The notes beneath the pieces were generated by a model. It ran no database searches. It was not told the origin of the DNA and saw only the letters and a list, made by a program, of their open reading frames with translations. Shown one piece after another: positions 35,068 to 42,213 of a stretch of 48,000 nucleotides of DNA. The stretch's first letter is position 1, and each line of letters begins with the position of its first letter. The translations under genes and the position numbers were made by a program. The stretch comes from Phycisphaerales bacterium (lineage in GTDB: Bacteria > Planctomycetota > Phycisphaerae > Phycisphaerales > UBA1924), in NCBI GenBank assembly GCA_029260455.1, contig JAJDDF010000004.1, forward strand, positions 1 through 48,000, written 5' to 3'.

Positions 35068-35603
35068 GTGCCCCTCCGCACCACCGCTTCGAGCTGCGTC
35101 GCAACCTCTGTCAAAATCGCAACATCCAGTGTTGGGTTCACCACCTCAATCGGCGCAAGCTCCGGATCAGTCCCCTTCACCCGCACCAACATCGCCCCCG
35201 GCGTATCACCCCCCGCATCACCGGAGGCCTCGCGCATCCCCACCTGCTTAAGCAATCGCTTGCGCACCATCAAGAGCGCAAGTGCATAACGAAACGCGAT
35301 CCGCCGGGGCTCCTCCGCATCCGCCATTGATTCAAACAAATCAAAAAGTTCATCATCACCTGCGATCGTGTCGCGCGGCGCACCCGCCTCAGGAATCGTC
35401 CCGCGCCAAAACGCAAACACCCCGCTCGGCCGAGTTGTCTCCCACGCCTCAAGGGCATAGTCCAGGCGCTCAAGCCCTTCCTGCTCGACTTGATCAACAA
35501 GACACGCCACATACTTTTCACCGGGTGCAAAAACATGCCCAGTCGCGGCGCACCGCTCCCCGTGACGACCAATCGAATACGACGTGTTCAAAGGTGAACT
35601 CAT
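35064..35603 (-). CDS. Conserved hypothetical protein with Cys-containing N-terminal motif
   Basis: The 179-residue product has GERCAATGHVFAPGEKYVAC near the start, with two cysteines about 15 residues apart. This recalls a short metal-binding or RING-like turn (C-x(2)-TG-x(3)-PG-x-x(Y)). The rest is helical with an LLMVRKRLLKQVG segment. I do not recognise a characterised family. Its stop overlaps the lipoprotein ATG (ATGA), so it opens the coupled trio with the lipoprotein and RDD genes. No clear ribosome binding site is visible. Confidence 0.72.
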   Translation of the reverse strand: MSSPLNTSYSIGRHGERCAATGHVFAPGEKYVACLVDQVEQEGLERLDYALEAWETTRPSGVFAFWRGTIPEAGAPRDTIAGDDELFDLFESMADAEEPRRIAFRYALALLMVRKRLLKQVGMREASGDAGGDTPGAMLVRVKGTDPELAPIEVVNPTLDVAILTEVATQLEAVVRRGT

Positions 35604-35648
35604 GCGGTCAAGTCTACCGGCCCCGCCACCATGCGCAGCGCAGGCTCG

Positions 35649-35867
35649 CTATTCAGCTTCAAAAAACCGCCGATTCGTCCCGCCCTCGCCGATCGGGACA
35701 TTCACCGCCGCCGCACACCTCGGGCAATGCCCCGCATAGCACCCGCGCGCCTCATCGCGATACAACCGACCATAGACATGGCAGCATCGAAAAAAAATGC
35801 CAAGCCATTTCCGCCCCTGGGGCCCAGCGGGTTCATCGGTATCCGTATTTGCGCGGTCCGCAGTCAT
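35649..35867 (-). CDS. Small Cys-rich protein, zinc-ribbon-like, ending RRFFEAE
   Basis: The 72 residues have C28, C29, H30, then C43, C48 and C51 in the order RCCHVYGRLY and GHCPRC, followed by PIGEGGTNRRFFEAE. The C-x2-C pair after a C-C-H site suggests a small zinc-binding fold. Very similar endings (PIG-x-GGT-x-RRFFEA) are familiar to me from small planctomycete proteins of unknown function. I chose ATG at 35867 because the upstream frame (to 36005) overlaps the cyclodeaminase gene. No strong ribosome binding site is visible. It lies 50 bases downstream of that gene on the same strand. Confidence 0.65.
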   Translation of the reverse strand: MTADRANTDTDEPAGPQGRKWLGIFFRCCHVYGRLYRDEARGCYAGHCPRCAAAVNVPIGEGGTNRRFFEAE

Positions 35868-35916
35868 CAAGCAATCGCATCGGCAACCCACACACTCCCG
35901 CTTGACTCCCACGTCC

Positions 35917-36516
35917 TCAATCAAGCTCTTTCGCCCGCGATGCAACCTCATCCGCCAGCGCCGAGGCCCGTGCAACCAACTCAGTGCCCCCCAGCCCTGC
36001 CTCATCCATCAATGGCGCATTCGCCCGCACATGTTGGGCCGCCCCCCGGGCCGCCGCTGAAGCCATCGCCGCAGACGCAACCAGATCGCTCATCAGTTGG
36101 CCTGCAAAGGGACAAAGCCCCTCGAGCGCGGCGATGATGCGCTCACACGCCTTGATCATCGCCATCGGCGGGTGCGCCGCCGCTTTGGCAGCCATCCCCA
36201 CCGCCTCCTCACTCGCTTCACCGCACTTCTGTTGCGCCATCACATCACTCAGCGCACCATACGCGCGTGCATCGTCATCTGCCAGTTTCAAAAGTTCATT
36301 GCGCGCCTCATGCAGTATCCGCCCGTGCGCATCTATCTCTGCACGGCAATCCGCATTCGCTTTCCGCCCTCCTGCATACGCCGCCACCATTTCTCCGAGC
36401 GCCGCTGCCACTGCACCGCTCAACGCCACCGCAGCCCCACCGCCCGGCGCCGGCGTCCGCGCTGCAATCGAGTCGAGCGCCTTTGCAATGGTGCTCGAGC
36501 TGAGGTGCTTAGTCAT
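35917..36516 (-). CDS. Formiminotransferase-cyclodeaminase (FTCD_C) family protein
   Basis: The 199-residue product opens with DSIAARTPAPGGGAAVALSG (P-x-PGGGS-type turn) and continues with AAALGEMVAAYAGGRKANAD, the typical first half of the cyclodeaminase/cyclohydrolase fold. DDARAYGALSDVM and an Ala-rich helical end follow. Family members remove ammonia from 5-formimino-tetrahydrofolate or hydrolyse methenyl-tetrahydrofolate; which reaction applies here is not decided. The start is ATG 36516, overlapping the upstream prepilin gene's stop by 8 bases. Length matches the stand-alone domain. Confidence 0.85.
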   Translation of the reverse strand: MTKHLSSSTIAKALDSIAARTPAPGGGAAVALSGAVAAALGEMVAAYAGGRKANADCRAEIDAHGRILHEARNELLKLADDDARAYGALSDVMAQQKCGEASEEAVGMAAKAAAHPPMAMIKACERIIAALEGLCPFAGQLMSDLVASAAMASAAARGAAQHVRANAPLMDEAGLGGTELVARASALADEVASRAKELD

Positions 36517-37354
36517 GATCGACGCCGAATTGATCAAGCCAGTGCGGCCTCGGCAGGTAGGTGAAGTTCGTATTGATGTTCTTCTGCTCGACATCTTCGA
36601 TCTCGCGCGTGTCAGGCACATCCACCATCATCCTCGCATGCCCATCAACAAACAGCACCGTCGCATCGACGCTACCTGTGTACCACTTCTGCCCACGGTC
36701 CTGATCATCCTCATAGTTGTAAATCGGATGCGATGCGCACAGCCACGTCTTCGTCGTGTCCTTCACCCGCGGCATCCTGCCACCCTCTTGCGGAATCAAT
36801 GTTGGATACGCCTCCACGCCAGGCGCATTGTCAAGCGCATGATCGTTGAGCGTATAACTCGATCCCGTCAGCTCATACATGCTTGTCGTAGATAACCCAA
36901 GTTGCACCACGAACGGATCATTCGTCCCCGCATCTGCAGGTGATCGAAAAAGTTCAATGTCAAATTCACCCGCCTCTGTCGTTTCATCTGGGGGCAGCAA
37001 GCCATCATGGACATATGGATTCAATGGCCGGCGCTCCGCCCCGATCGCATTAATCCCGAAAAACGGAAGCGTGCCCTTGACACCCCCAAACAGCGAGCCA
37101 ATATTCGATCCCAATGGTGCTTCCACCGGCTCTGTCCCGCCAAATCCCTCAACGCGCACCTGCGGCAGTGACTCCTTGTGATCGCTGATGAACATCTGCA
37201 CCCCAAGGCCAAGCTGCTTGATGTTCGAAGAGCACCCCGTCGCCGTCGCAATCGCCCTGGCTCGCCCGAGGGCCGGCACCAGAATCCCAATCAGCAGCGC
37301 GATCACCGCCACCACCACCAACAGTTCAATCAACGTAAACGCTCGCTGTCGCAT
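36509..37354 (-). CDS. Type IV pilin/type II secretion-like (prepilin-type) protein
   Basis: The 281 residues start MRQRAFTLIELLVVVAVIAL, a class III prepilin signal cleaved before Phe6 (A-FTLIE; Ala at -1 instead of the usual Gly). The helix is followed by ALGRARAIATATGCSSNIKQLGLGVQ and, near the C-terminus, by TVLFVDGHARMM, the VDGH motif of planctomycete prepilin-type proteins. Such proteins are abundant in Planctomycetota and their roles are mostly unknown. GGGGAG lies 4 bases before the ATG. Upstream residues of the open frame (to 37450) do not look coding. Confidence 0.88.
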   Translation of the reverse strand: MRQRAFTLIELLVVVAVIALLIGILVPALGRARAIATATGCSSNIKQLGLGVQMFISDHKESLPQVRVEGFGGTEPVEAPLGSNIGSLFGGVKGTLPFFGINAIGAERRPLNPYVHDGLLPPDETTEAGEFDIELFRSPADAGTNDPFVVQLGLSTTSMYELTGSSYTLNDHALDNAPGVEAYPTLIPQEGGRMPRVKDTTKTWLCASHPIYNYEDDQDRGQKWYTGSVDATVLFVDGHARMMVDVPDTREIEDVEQKNINTNFTYLPRPHWLDQFGVDHD

Positions 37355-37427
37355 ATTGCTCCCCTTCTGTGACAACTCTACCGCTTTGCTTACGGCAGGA
37401 TCGCCCCGGAGTCTGCAAAAGAGAGTG

Positions 37428-37465
37428 GAAAAATGCAACAGGGCGCCCAATGTGGACGCCCTGCA
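37428..37465 (-). terminator. Rho-independent terminator of the FG/Asn-rich gene
   Basis: On the minus strand CAGGGCG (37463-37457) pairs with CGCCCTG (37445-37439) around an 11-base loop, followed by TTGCATTTTT. It lies 35 bases after the stop of the 37498-38304 gene. Confidence 0.8.
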
Positions 37466-37497
37466 TCAATCTCTCTTCTCTGTTCTTTACCTGTGGA

Positions 37498-38304
37498 TCA
37501 GGCTGCACACGCCGGTGAGCAGTTCTTCGAGAACTCACCATTGGCATAGGCAAAGGGGCCGAAGGGGCCGAACCCCATCGGGTACATCACGCGGCTCTGC
37601 GCCACATTCACATCACCCTTCTTGCCAGACTGGTCAACATCAGACTTCATCGGCTGGCCCCAGAAGACCGGCGTGTTCCAACCAGAACCGGCGAATGGCG
37701 AGTTGCCAAAGCTGCCCGGAAACTGACCGAAAGGCGTCCCGGGGAAAGTATTCGAAAACGGCGTCGGACCGAACGCATTCGGAGTCGACCAACCGTTGAA
37801 CTGCGTCGGAACAGTGTGAGGCACGTTGTTGAATGGGAAGCTGTTGCCGAAGCTGTTCGAGAAATCGTACAGACCCGGGAACGCCGGAACATTCTGGAAC
37901 TGATTCGCAAAGATCCCGTTGAAATTCCACGGCGTAGTGTTTGAATTCGTCCACGGCGTGTTGAAATTGCTCGGCATGCCAAAGCTATTCTCAAAACCAT
38001 TCACCGGTGACTGCGTGTTCCAGTTGCTGGGCGTATTCCAACCCGACTGATTGAAGCCGTTCTGATTCCAGTTGTTGAAATTCTGGAAGCCTTGGAAACC
38101 CGGGAACTGCGAAGTATTCCAACCGTTCTGCTGGCTGCCAGTCCACCACGGCGTACCATTGAAGCAACTATTGAAACCAAAGTTCGTCGGCGTGTTGAAA
38201 CCGCCGTTGAAACTGCCATTGAACCCGCCATTGAACCCGCCGTTGAAACCAAAGTTCGTGGGCGTGTTGAAACCGAACGAGTTAGGATTCGGGTATGTAA
38301 ACAT
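37498..38304 (-). CDS. Asn/Phe/Gly-rich low-complexity protein with FG dipeptides
   Basis: The 268-residue product is dominated by Asn, Phe, Gly, Pro, Thr and Ser. Residues 8-45 consist of tandem units such as NFGFNGGFNGGFNGSFNGGF, and about ten FG dipeptides are spread to the end. Lys, Arg, Glu and Asp are almost absent until a short C-terminal segment (about 228-245, KSDVDQSGKKGDVNVAQSRV), and the end is CSPACAA. No signal peptide or membrane helix is visible. I do not recognise the family. AAGGAG 5 bases before the ATG and a terminator after the stop show it is a real single-gene unit. Its composition resembles disordered, gel-forming or FG-repeat proteins; this is inference only. Confidence 0.82.
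   Translation of the reverse strand: MFTYPNPNSFGFNTPTNFGFNGGFNGGFNGSFNGGFNTPTNFGFNSCFNGTPWWTGSQQNGWNTSQFPGFQGFQNFNNWNQNGFNQSGWNTPSNWNTQSPVNGFENSFGMPSNFNTPWTNSNTTPWNFNGIFANQFQNVPAFPGLYDFSNSFGNSFPFNNVPHTVPTQFNGWSTPNAFGPTPFSNTFPGTPFGQFPGSFGNSPFAGSGWNTPVFWGQPMKSDVDQSGKKGDVNVAQSRVMYPMGFGPFGPFAYANGEFSKNCSPACAA
38171..38275 (-). repeat. Internal repeats in the FG/Asn-rich gene
   Basis: A 33-base segment (38171-38203) recurs at 38243-38275 with one mismatch. Between them lies a run of 15-base units, each encoding a GGFNG-type unit. The repeats account for the N-terminal tandem units. Confidence 0.85.
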
Positions 38305-38565
38305 GTGTGCTCCTTCGCCTACTGATGCACTCTGTGATTCGTATGCCGGGACCAACTTGGCCCAAGCCCCCGGAATCGGCGCGACACCTACCCTCTCGGG
38401 GTCATCACCCACCGACTCACCAAGTGCATCGACGCGCCGCCCCCCCGGCTTTCGATCAATCCCACCTTCCCGCTCACTTCCATCTCACCACCTGGAAAGC
38501 GCGCAATAATCCCGCACGATTCACTGCGCAATCGCCCCGCAATCAATGCGAAAAAGAGAAGGTAG

Positions 38566-38648
38566 TGGGCGCGGCTGGATTCGAACCAGCGTAGGCAAAA
38601 GCCAGCAGATTTACAGTCTGCCCCGGTTGTCCACTGCGGTACACGCCC
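38566..38648 (-). tRNA. tRNA-Tyr (anticodon GTA)
   Basis: On the minus strand the 7-bp acceptor stem GGGCGTG/CGCGCCC encloses a D arm, an anticodon arm with CTGTAAA (anticodon GTA), a long variable arm as expected of bacterial tRNA-Tyr (class II), and a T arm with GGTTCGAATCC. Length is 83 with the discriminator A. CCA is not encoded. Confidence 0.95.
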
Positions 38649-38675
38649 AAACTATTGACCATCAAGGACTTACAC

Positions 38676-38709
38676 AAAATGCCCGCCCCTGTCATGTCAA
38701 TCGGGGCGG
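38676..38709 (-). terminator. Candidate terminator after the kinase gene
   Basis: On the minus strand CCGCCCC (38709-38703) pairs with GGGGCGG (38689-38683) around a 13-base loop, then GCATTTTGTG. It lies 65 bases beyond the kinase stop and just upstream of tRNA-Tyr. The T tract is short. Confidence 0.5.
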
Positions 38710-38773
38710 CATCGTACGCATTGCAGCGGACTCCTTCAAGCCCCACATCATTCTCTCGCCACTGGTGTGCCTC

Positions 38774-41329
38774 TTATGGGAACTTCTCGACCCCATCTGG
38801 TCCGCGCTGAGCCCTCGCCATTGTGCTCTGCCACGTCGCCGCTTCATCGCCGCGCCCCCACACCTCATACAAGTCAATCAACACTGGCATCACAGACGTT
38901 TGCTCAGGCGAATCCGCTGGCACACATTTCGCCACCAATGCTGCAACACCAAGCAGGCACCTCTCCGCCTCTGCATACTGACCCGCCGCCGTCAGCGCTC
39001 GCCCGTGCGCGATCCCTGCAATCCGCACGATCGGATGTCCTTCATCAAACCCGGCGGCCAGTTCGACCGCACGCAAAGCCAAACGCTCAGCCTTCTCTGG
39101 CCTCTCGAGCTTCAGATTGACCATCGCCGCGTTCTTGTAGATCGCCGCTGCAAACAACGGGCTCCCTTGCGATGCTTCAACCTCCTCAACAAGTTCATCA
39201 AAGATCGACGCCGCCTCATCATGCTGGCCCTCACGAATCAACACCTTCGCCAGATTGTTCATTGGCATCATCGTGCGCGGGTGACGCACACCGTAATACG
39301 CCTTGTTCTTTTCATACGCCTCCTGATACATCGGAAGCACCTTCTCTTTCGGCCCATGGTGGTCGTAGAAGATGGCGAGATTGTTCAGCGCAAGCACCGT
39401 GCTGTGATGATCTACCCCATCATTCTCAATGCGTCGCGCATACACTTCTTCACGCAGCGCTCGTGCCTCATCAAAGCGCCGCTGATCTGTCCACACCGCT
39501 GCCAGATTATTCATCACCACAAGCTCTGCATTCACAGAGATCGCTTCGTTCTGACGCGCAATTGCTAACACACCCGACAATACCTCATCCGCCTCATCAA
39601 AGCGGCGCATCGCCAAGTACAGTTCGCCCAGATTATTCATCGCCATAAACGTCTGCTCATCTTCCGCGCCCAATACCTCTCGCTCCACCTCCAGCGCTGA
39701 AAGCAAAAAGGACTCCGCCTCGTTCTCTCGCCCCATATCCATCAACACGCTTGCAAGTGTGCACTTCGCAACAGCCGTCGAAAACGCTCTCGCGCCTTCT
39801 GTCCGTTCATACAATGCAACCGCGCGGCGCAGATGAGGCTCAGCCCGCGCATCGAGTCCCGCGTTGTGATACGTGCGCCCAATGGTCTGACGCACCTCGG
39901 CTTCAACTTCCGGCTGACCCGACAAACCCTGCTCAATGTTCGCCGACGCTTCATCAAGTAATCGTTCAAGCAATTGCGTATCCATCGTCTTCGCCACCGC
40001 CGGATCAACACCTGACAAAATGCCCTGGACAAAATGGCTCACCTGCATCGCCCGCTCCGCCTCGCGTTCTGCGATGCGCTGATGTTCAAGTGCGCTCATC
40101 CACCCCAATGTCGATGCCATCAGACCTGCAATCAAAACAAACAACACCGCCGCCGACCCAACCACCAGCGCCTTGTTCCGCCGCGCCATCTTGTGCATCT
40201 GGTACATCGTGCTCGCTGGCCTCGCCAAAATCGGCTGATCATCCAGAAACCTGCGAATGTCATCCGCCATCGCACCCGCTGAGGCATATCGCTTGTCCTT
40301 CTCATGCTCCAGCGCCTTGGCCACAATCGTGTCAAGATCGCCACGCAAGGTCCGGTTCACCGAACCAAGTCGTGTCGGCTCACTCTGCGTGATCACGCGC
40401 ACCGCTTCCGGAATCGAACGATCACTCACATCAACTGGCAATTGCCCGGTTAGCAATTCAAAGAAAATCACACCCAGCCCATACACATCACTCCGCGCAT
40501 CGACCCCGCCCGGGTCGCCGCTCACCTGCTCCGGGCTCATATACGACAAGGTCCCAATCAACTGCCCGACACCCGTGCGCAAAGTCTGTGTGTACACATC
40601 GTCATCCGTCGTGCGCGCAATGCCAAAATCAAGCACACGCGGCTCGCCACGCTCATCGACAAGCACATTCACCGGCTTCAGGTCTCTGTGAATGACGCCC
40701 TGCTGATGCGCATAATCCACCGCACGTGCAATCCGTTCTAAAATCTCCAACCGCGCCCGCGTCCCAAGCTGTTCTTCAGTAGCAAACTTCAGAAGTGTTC
40801 GACCGTCCACATATTCCATTGCGATGTATGGCTGCGCTGTACCGCCCACAATCGCAACACCTGCTTCAAAAATCTGCGCAATCCCCGGATGCTGCAATCG
40901 ACCAAGGGCCTGTGTTTCCCGATCAAATCGGCGCATCACATCATTCGATGTCAAATCCGGGCGAATCAACTTCAGTGCCACCTGACGCGCAGGCTTGTCC
41001 TGTTGCGCCAAATACACCACCCCCATCCCCCCCTGCCCGAGCACTCTCAACAACCGAAACGGTCCGATGCGCTCCGGCATGCCACGCGGCACACCCTGCG
41101 CCTGTTCTTCACGCAGTGCTTCGCCCCATTCCATCACCATATCCAGCGCCGCCGAATCGATATCAACCGCTGGTGCATCCGCCTGCGCCAACATCGACTC
41201 AACTTCACGTTTCAACTCCACGTCGCCCGCGCACAGGGAATCAACGACCATAGCCCGATGCCCCGGTGCGCAATCGCACGCCTCGTTGAATACTTCTTTG
41301 ACCTTCTCGTACCGCGCCGGGTCCATCAC
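38774..41329 (-). CDS. Ser/Thr protein kinase with C-terminal TPR repeats
   Basis: The 851 residues hold an N-terminal head (1-85), a PknB-type kinase domain (about 89-365) and a membrane helix at about 388-409 (ALVVGSAAVLFVLIAGLMAS). A long TPR region follows outside the cytoplasm (about 470-830). Catalytic motifs are complete: GQGGMG (98-103), K120 in VALKLI, HRDLKPVN (214-221, D216), DFG (234-236) and the APE-equivalent SPEQ. It should phosphorylate Ser or Thr in target proteins. The ATG overlaps the ECF sigma gene stop (ATGA). Such ECF-kinase pairs are typical of planctomycetes and suggest the kinase controls the sigma factor. Confidence 0.93.
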   Translation of the reverse strand: MMDPARYEKVKEVFNEACDCAPGHRAMVVDSLCAGDVELKREVESMLAQADAPAVDIDSAALDMVMEWGEALREEQAQGVPRGMPERIGPFRLLRVLGQGGMGVVYLAQQDKPARQVALKLIRPDLTSNDVMRRFDRETQALGRLQHPGIAQIFEAGVAIVGGTAQPYIAMEYVDGRTLLKFATEEQLGTRARLEILERIARAVDYAHQQGVIHRDLKPVNVLVDERGEPRVLDFGIARTTDDDVYTQTLRTGVGQLIGTLSYMSPEQVSGDPGGVDARSDVYGLGVIFFELLTGQLPVDVSDRSIPEAVRVITQSEPTRLGSVNRTLRGDLDTIVAKALEHEKDKRYASAGAMADDIRRFLDDQPILARPASTMYQMHKMARRNKALVVGSAAVLFVLIAGLMASTLGWMSALEHQRIAEREAERAMQVSHFVQGILSGVDPAVAKTMDTQLLERLLDEASANIEQGLSGQPEVEAEVRQTIGRTYHNAGLDARAEPHLRRAVALYERTEGARAFSTAVAKCTLASVLMDMGRENEAESFLLSALEVEREVLGAEDEQTFMAMNNLGELYLAMRRFDEADEVLSGVLAIARQNEAISVNAELVVMNNLAAVWTDQRRFDEARALREEVYARRIENDGVDHHSTVLALNNLAIFYDHHGPKEKVLPMYQEAYEKNKAYYGVRHPRTMMPMNNLAKVLIREGQHDEAASIFDELVEEVEASQGSPLFAAAIYKNAAMVNLKLERPEKAERLALRAVELAAGFDEGHPIVRIAGIAHGRALTAAGQYAEAERCLLGVAALVAKCVPADSPEQTSVMPVLIDLYEVWGRGDEAATWQSTMARAQRGPDGVEKFP

Positions 41330-41895
41330 TGACTACCCTCGCTCAACGATCTGCTCAACCATGCCTTGGCCATTCGCCATTCCATCTCAACCGTCCGAGG
41401 CGACACGCTCAGCGCTTCCGCCGTCTCTTCAACAGTCAGTCCACCAAAAAACCGTTTCTCAACAACCCGCGCCTGACGCTCATCAAGTGCTTCAAGCCGC
41501 GTGAGCGCTTCATCCATCGCAAGCAAGTCCGCCGGCCCCATCGCCGTCTTCACCACCGCTTCACCGAGTGTCACCCGGTGCCAGTCCCCGCCCCGCTTCT
41601 GCGACATCCGCCGACGCGCGCAGTCCACAAGCACCTGACGCATCGCCTTGGCTGCGATCGCTCGAAAATGTGTTCTGTCATTCCAGGTCAGTGCTGTGTC
41701 ATACACCAACTTCAGGTACGCCTCATGCACCAGCGCGGTCGCCTGAAGTGTTTGCCCCTCACCCCCGCGCCGCATGTACCCCTCCGCTAGGCCGCGCAGC
41801 TCCTCATACAACACCGGCAACAATTCTGCCGCCGCCGAGGGCACCCCGCTCGTAAGCGCCACCACCATTCGTGTTGTCTGTTCTTTTACCGCCAC
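41326..41895 (-). CDS. ECF-type RNA polymerase sigma factor paired with the kinase
   Basis: The 189-residue protein has region 2 (PVLYEELRGLAEGYMRRGGE, ATALVHEAYLKLV, then WNDRTHFRAIAAKAMRQVLV) and region 4 (LEALDERQARVVEKRFFGGL, then TVEETAEALSVSPRTVEMEW). These are the marks of the ECF family that TIGR02999 describes, common in planctomycetes. I placed the start at GTG 41895, which gives the usual short head. The frame also has a GTG at 41961 preceded by AGAGAGG, so up to 22 further residues are possible. No anti-sigma factor gene is adjacent; the kinase may serve that role. Confidence 0.88.
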   Translation of the reverse strand: MAVKEQTTRMVVALTSGVPSAAAELLPVLYEELRGLAEGYMRRGGEGQTLQATALVHEAYLKLVYDTALTWNDRTHFRAIAAKAMRQVLVDCARRRMSQKRGGDWHRVTLGEAVVKTAMGPADLLAMDEALTRLEALDERQARVVEKRFFGGLTVEETAEALSVSPRTVEMEWRMAKAWLSRSLSEGSQ

Positions 41896-42134
41896 GCAGG
41901 ACCCTTTTACCCCACCAAAGCCTTGGTTCAGTGTACCCAAAGCCACAGAATGTCCATACACAACCTCTCTCTTTGCGCCAGGAACGCCATTTTACCTGCA
42001 TTTTGCGCCCGATAGCCTCGTTTTGCGTGTTTCTTATGGAGAGACCGGGCACCACCGCCAGCCTCCCAGTGACCTGCCCTCGCACTGTGAAACGAGTGCC
42101 TGCATCCCGATCAGGAGGCCAGACAGACCGAAAT

Positions 42135-42176
42135 GCCTTGCCCTCCTTCAAATCCACACCCCTCATAAGGGAAGGC
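42135..42176 (+). promoter_or_regulatory. Hairpin and CCCTCATAA motif upstream of the first C39-like paralog
   Basis: GCCTTgCCCT (42135-42144) can pair with AGGGAAGGC (42168-42176) around a 23-base loop. The motif CCCTCATAA within it recurs upstream of the second paralog at a similar distance from the start codon. The rest of the 318-base gap between the ECF gene and this paralog (41896-42213) contains no gene I can support; promoters for both divergent genes should lie in it. Confidence 0.45.
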
Positions 42177-42213
42177 AATTCACTCTTGCGCTCCCTTTTT
42201 TTGGAGACGTACC

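Noticed and set aside
37498-38304. FG-rich gene as a CRISPR array or non-coding tandem repeat
   Set aside because: Repeat units are 15 bases without spacers, the frame is open for 268 codons and has a good ribosome site and terminator.
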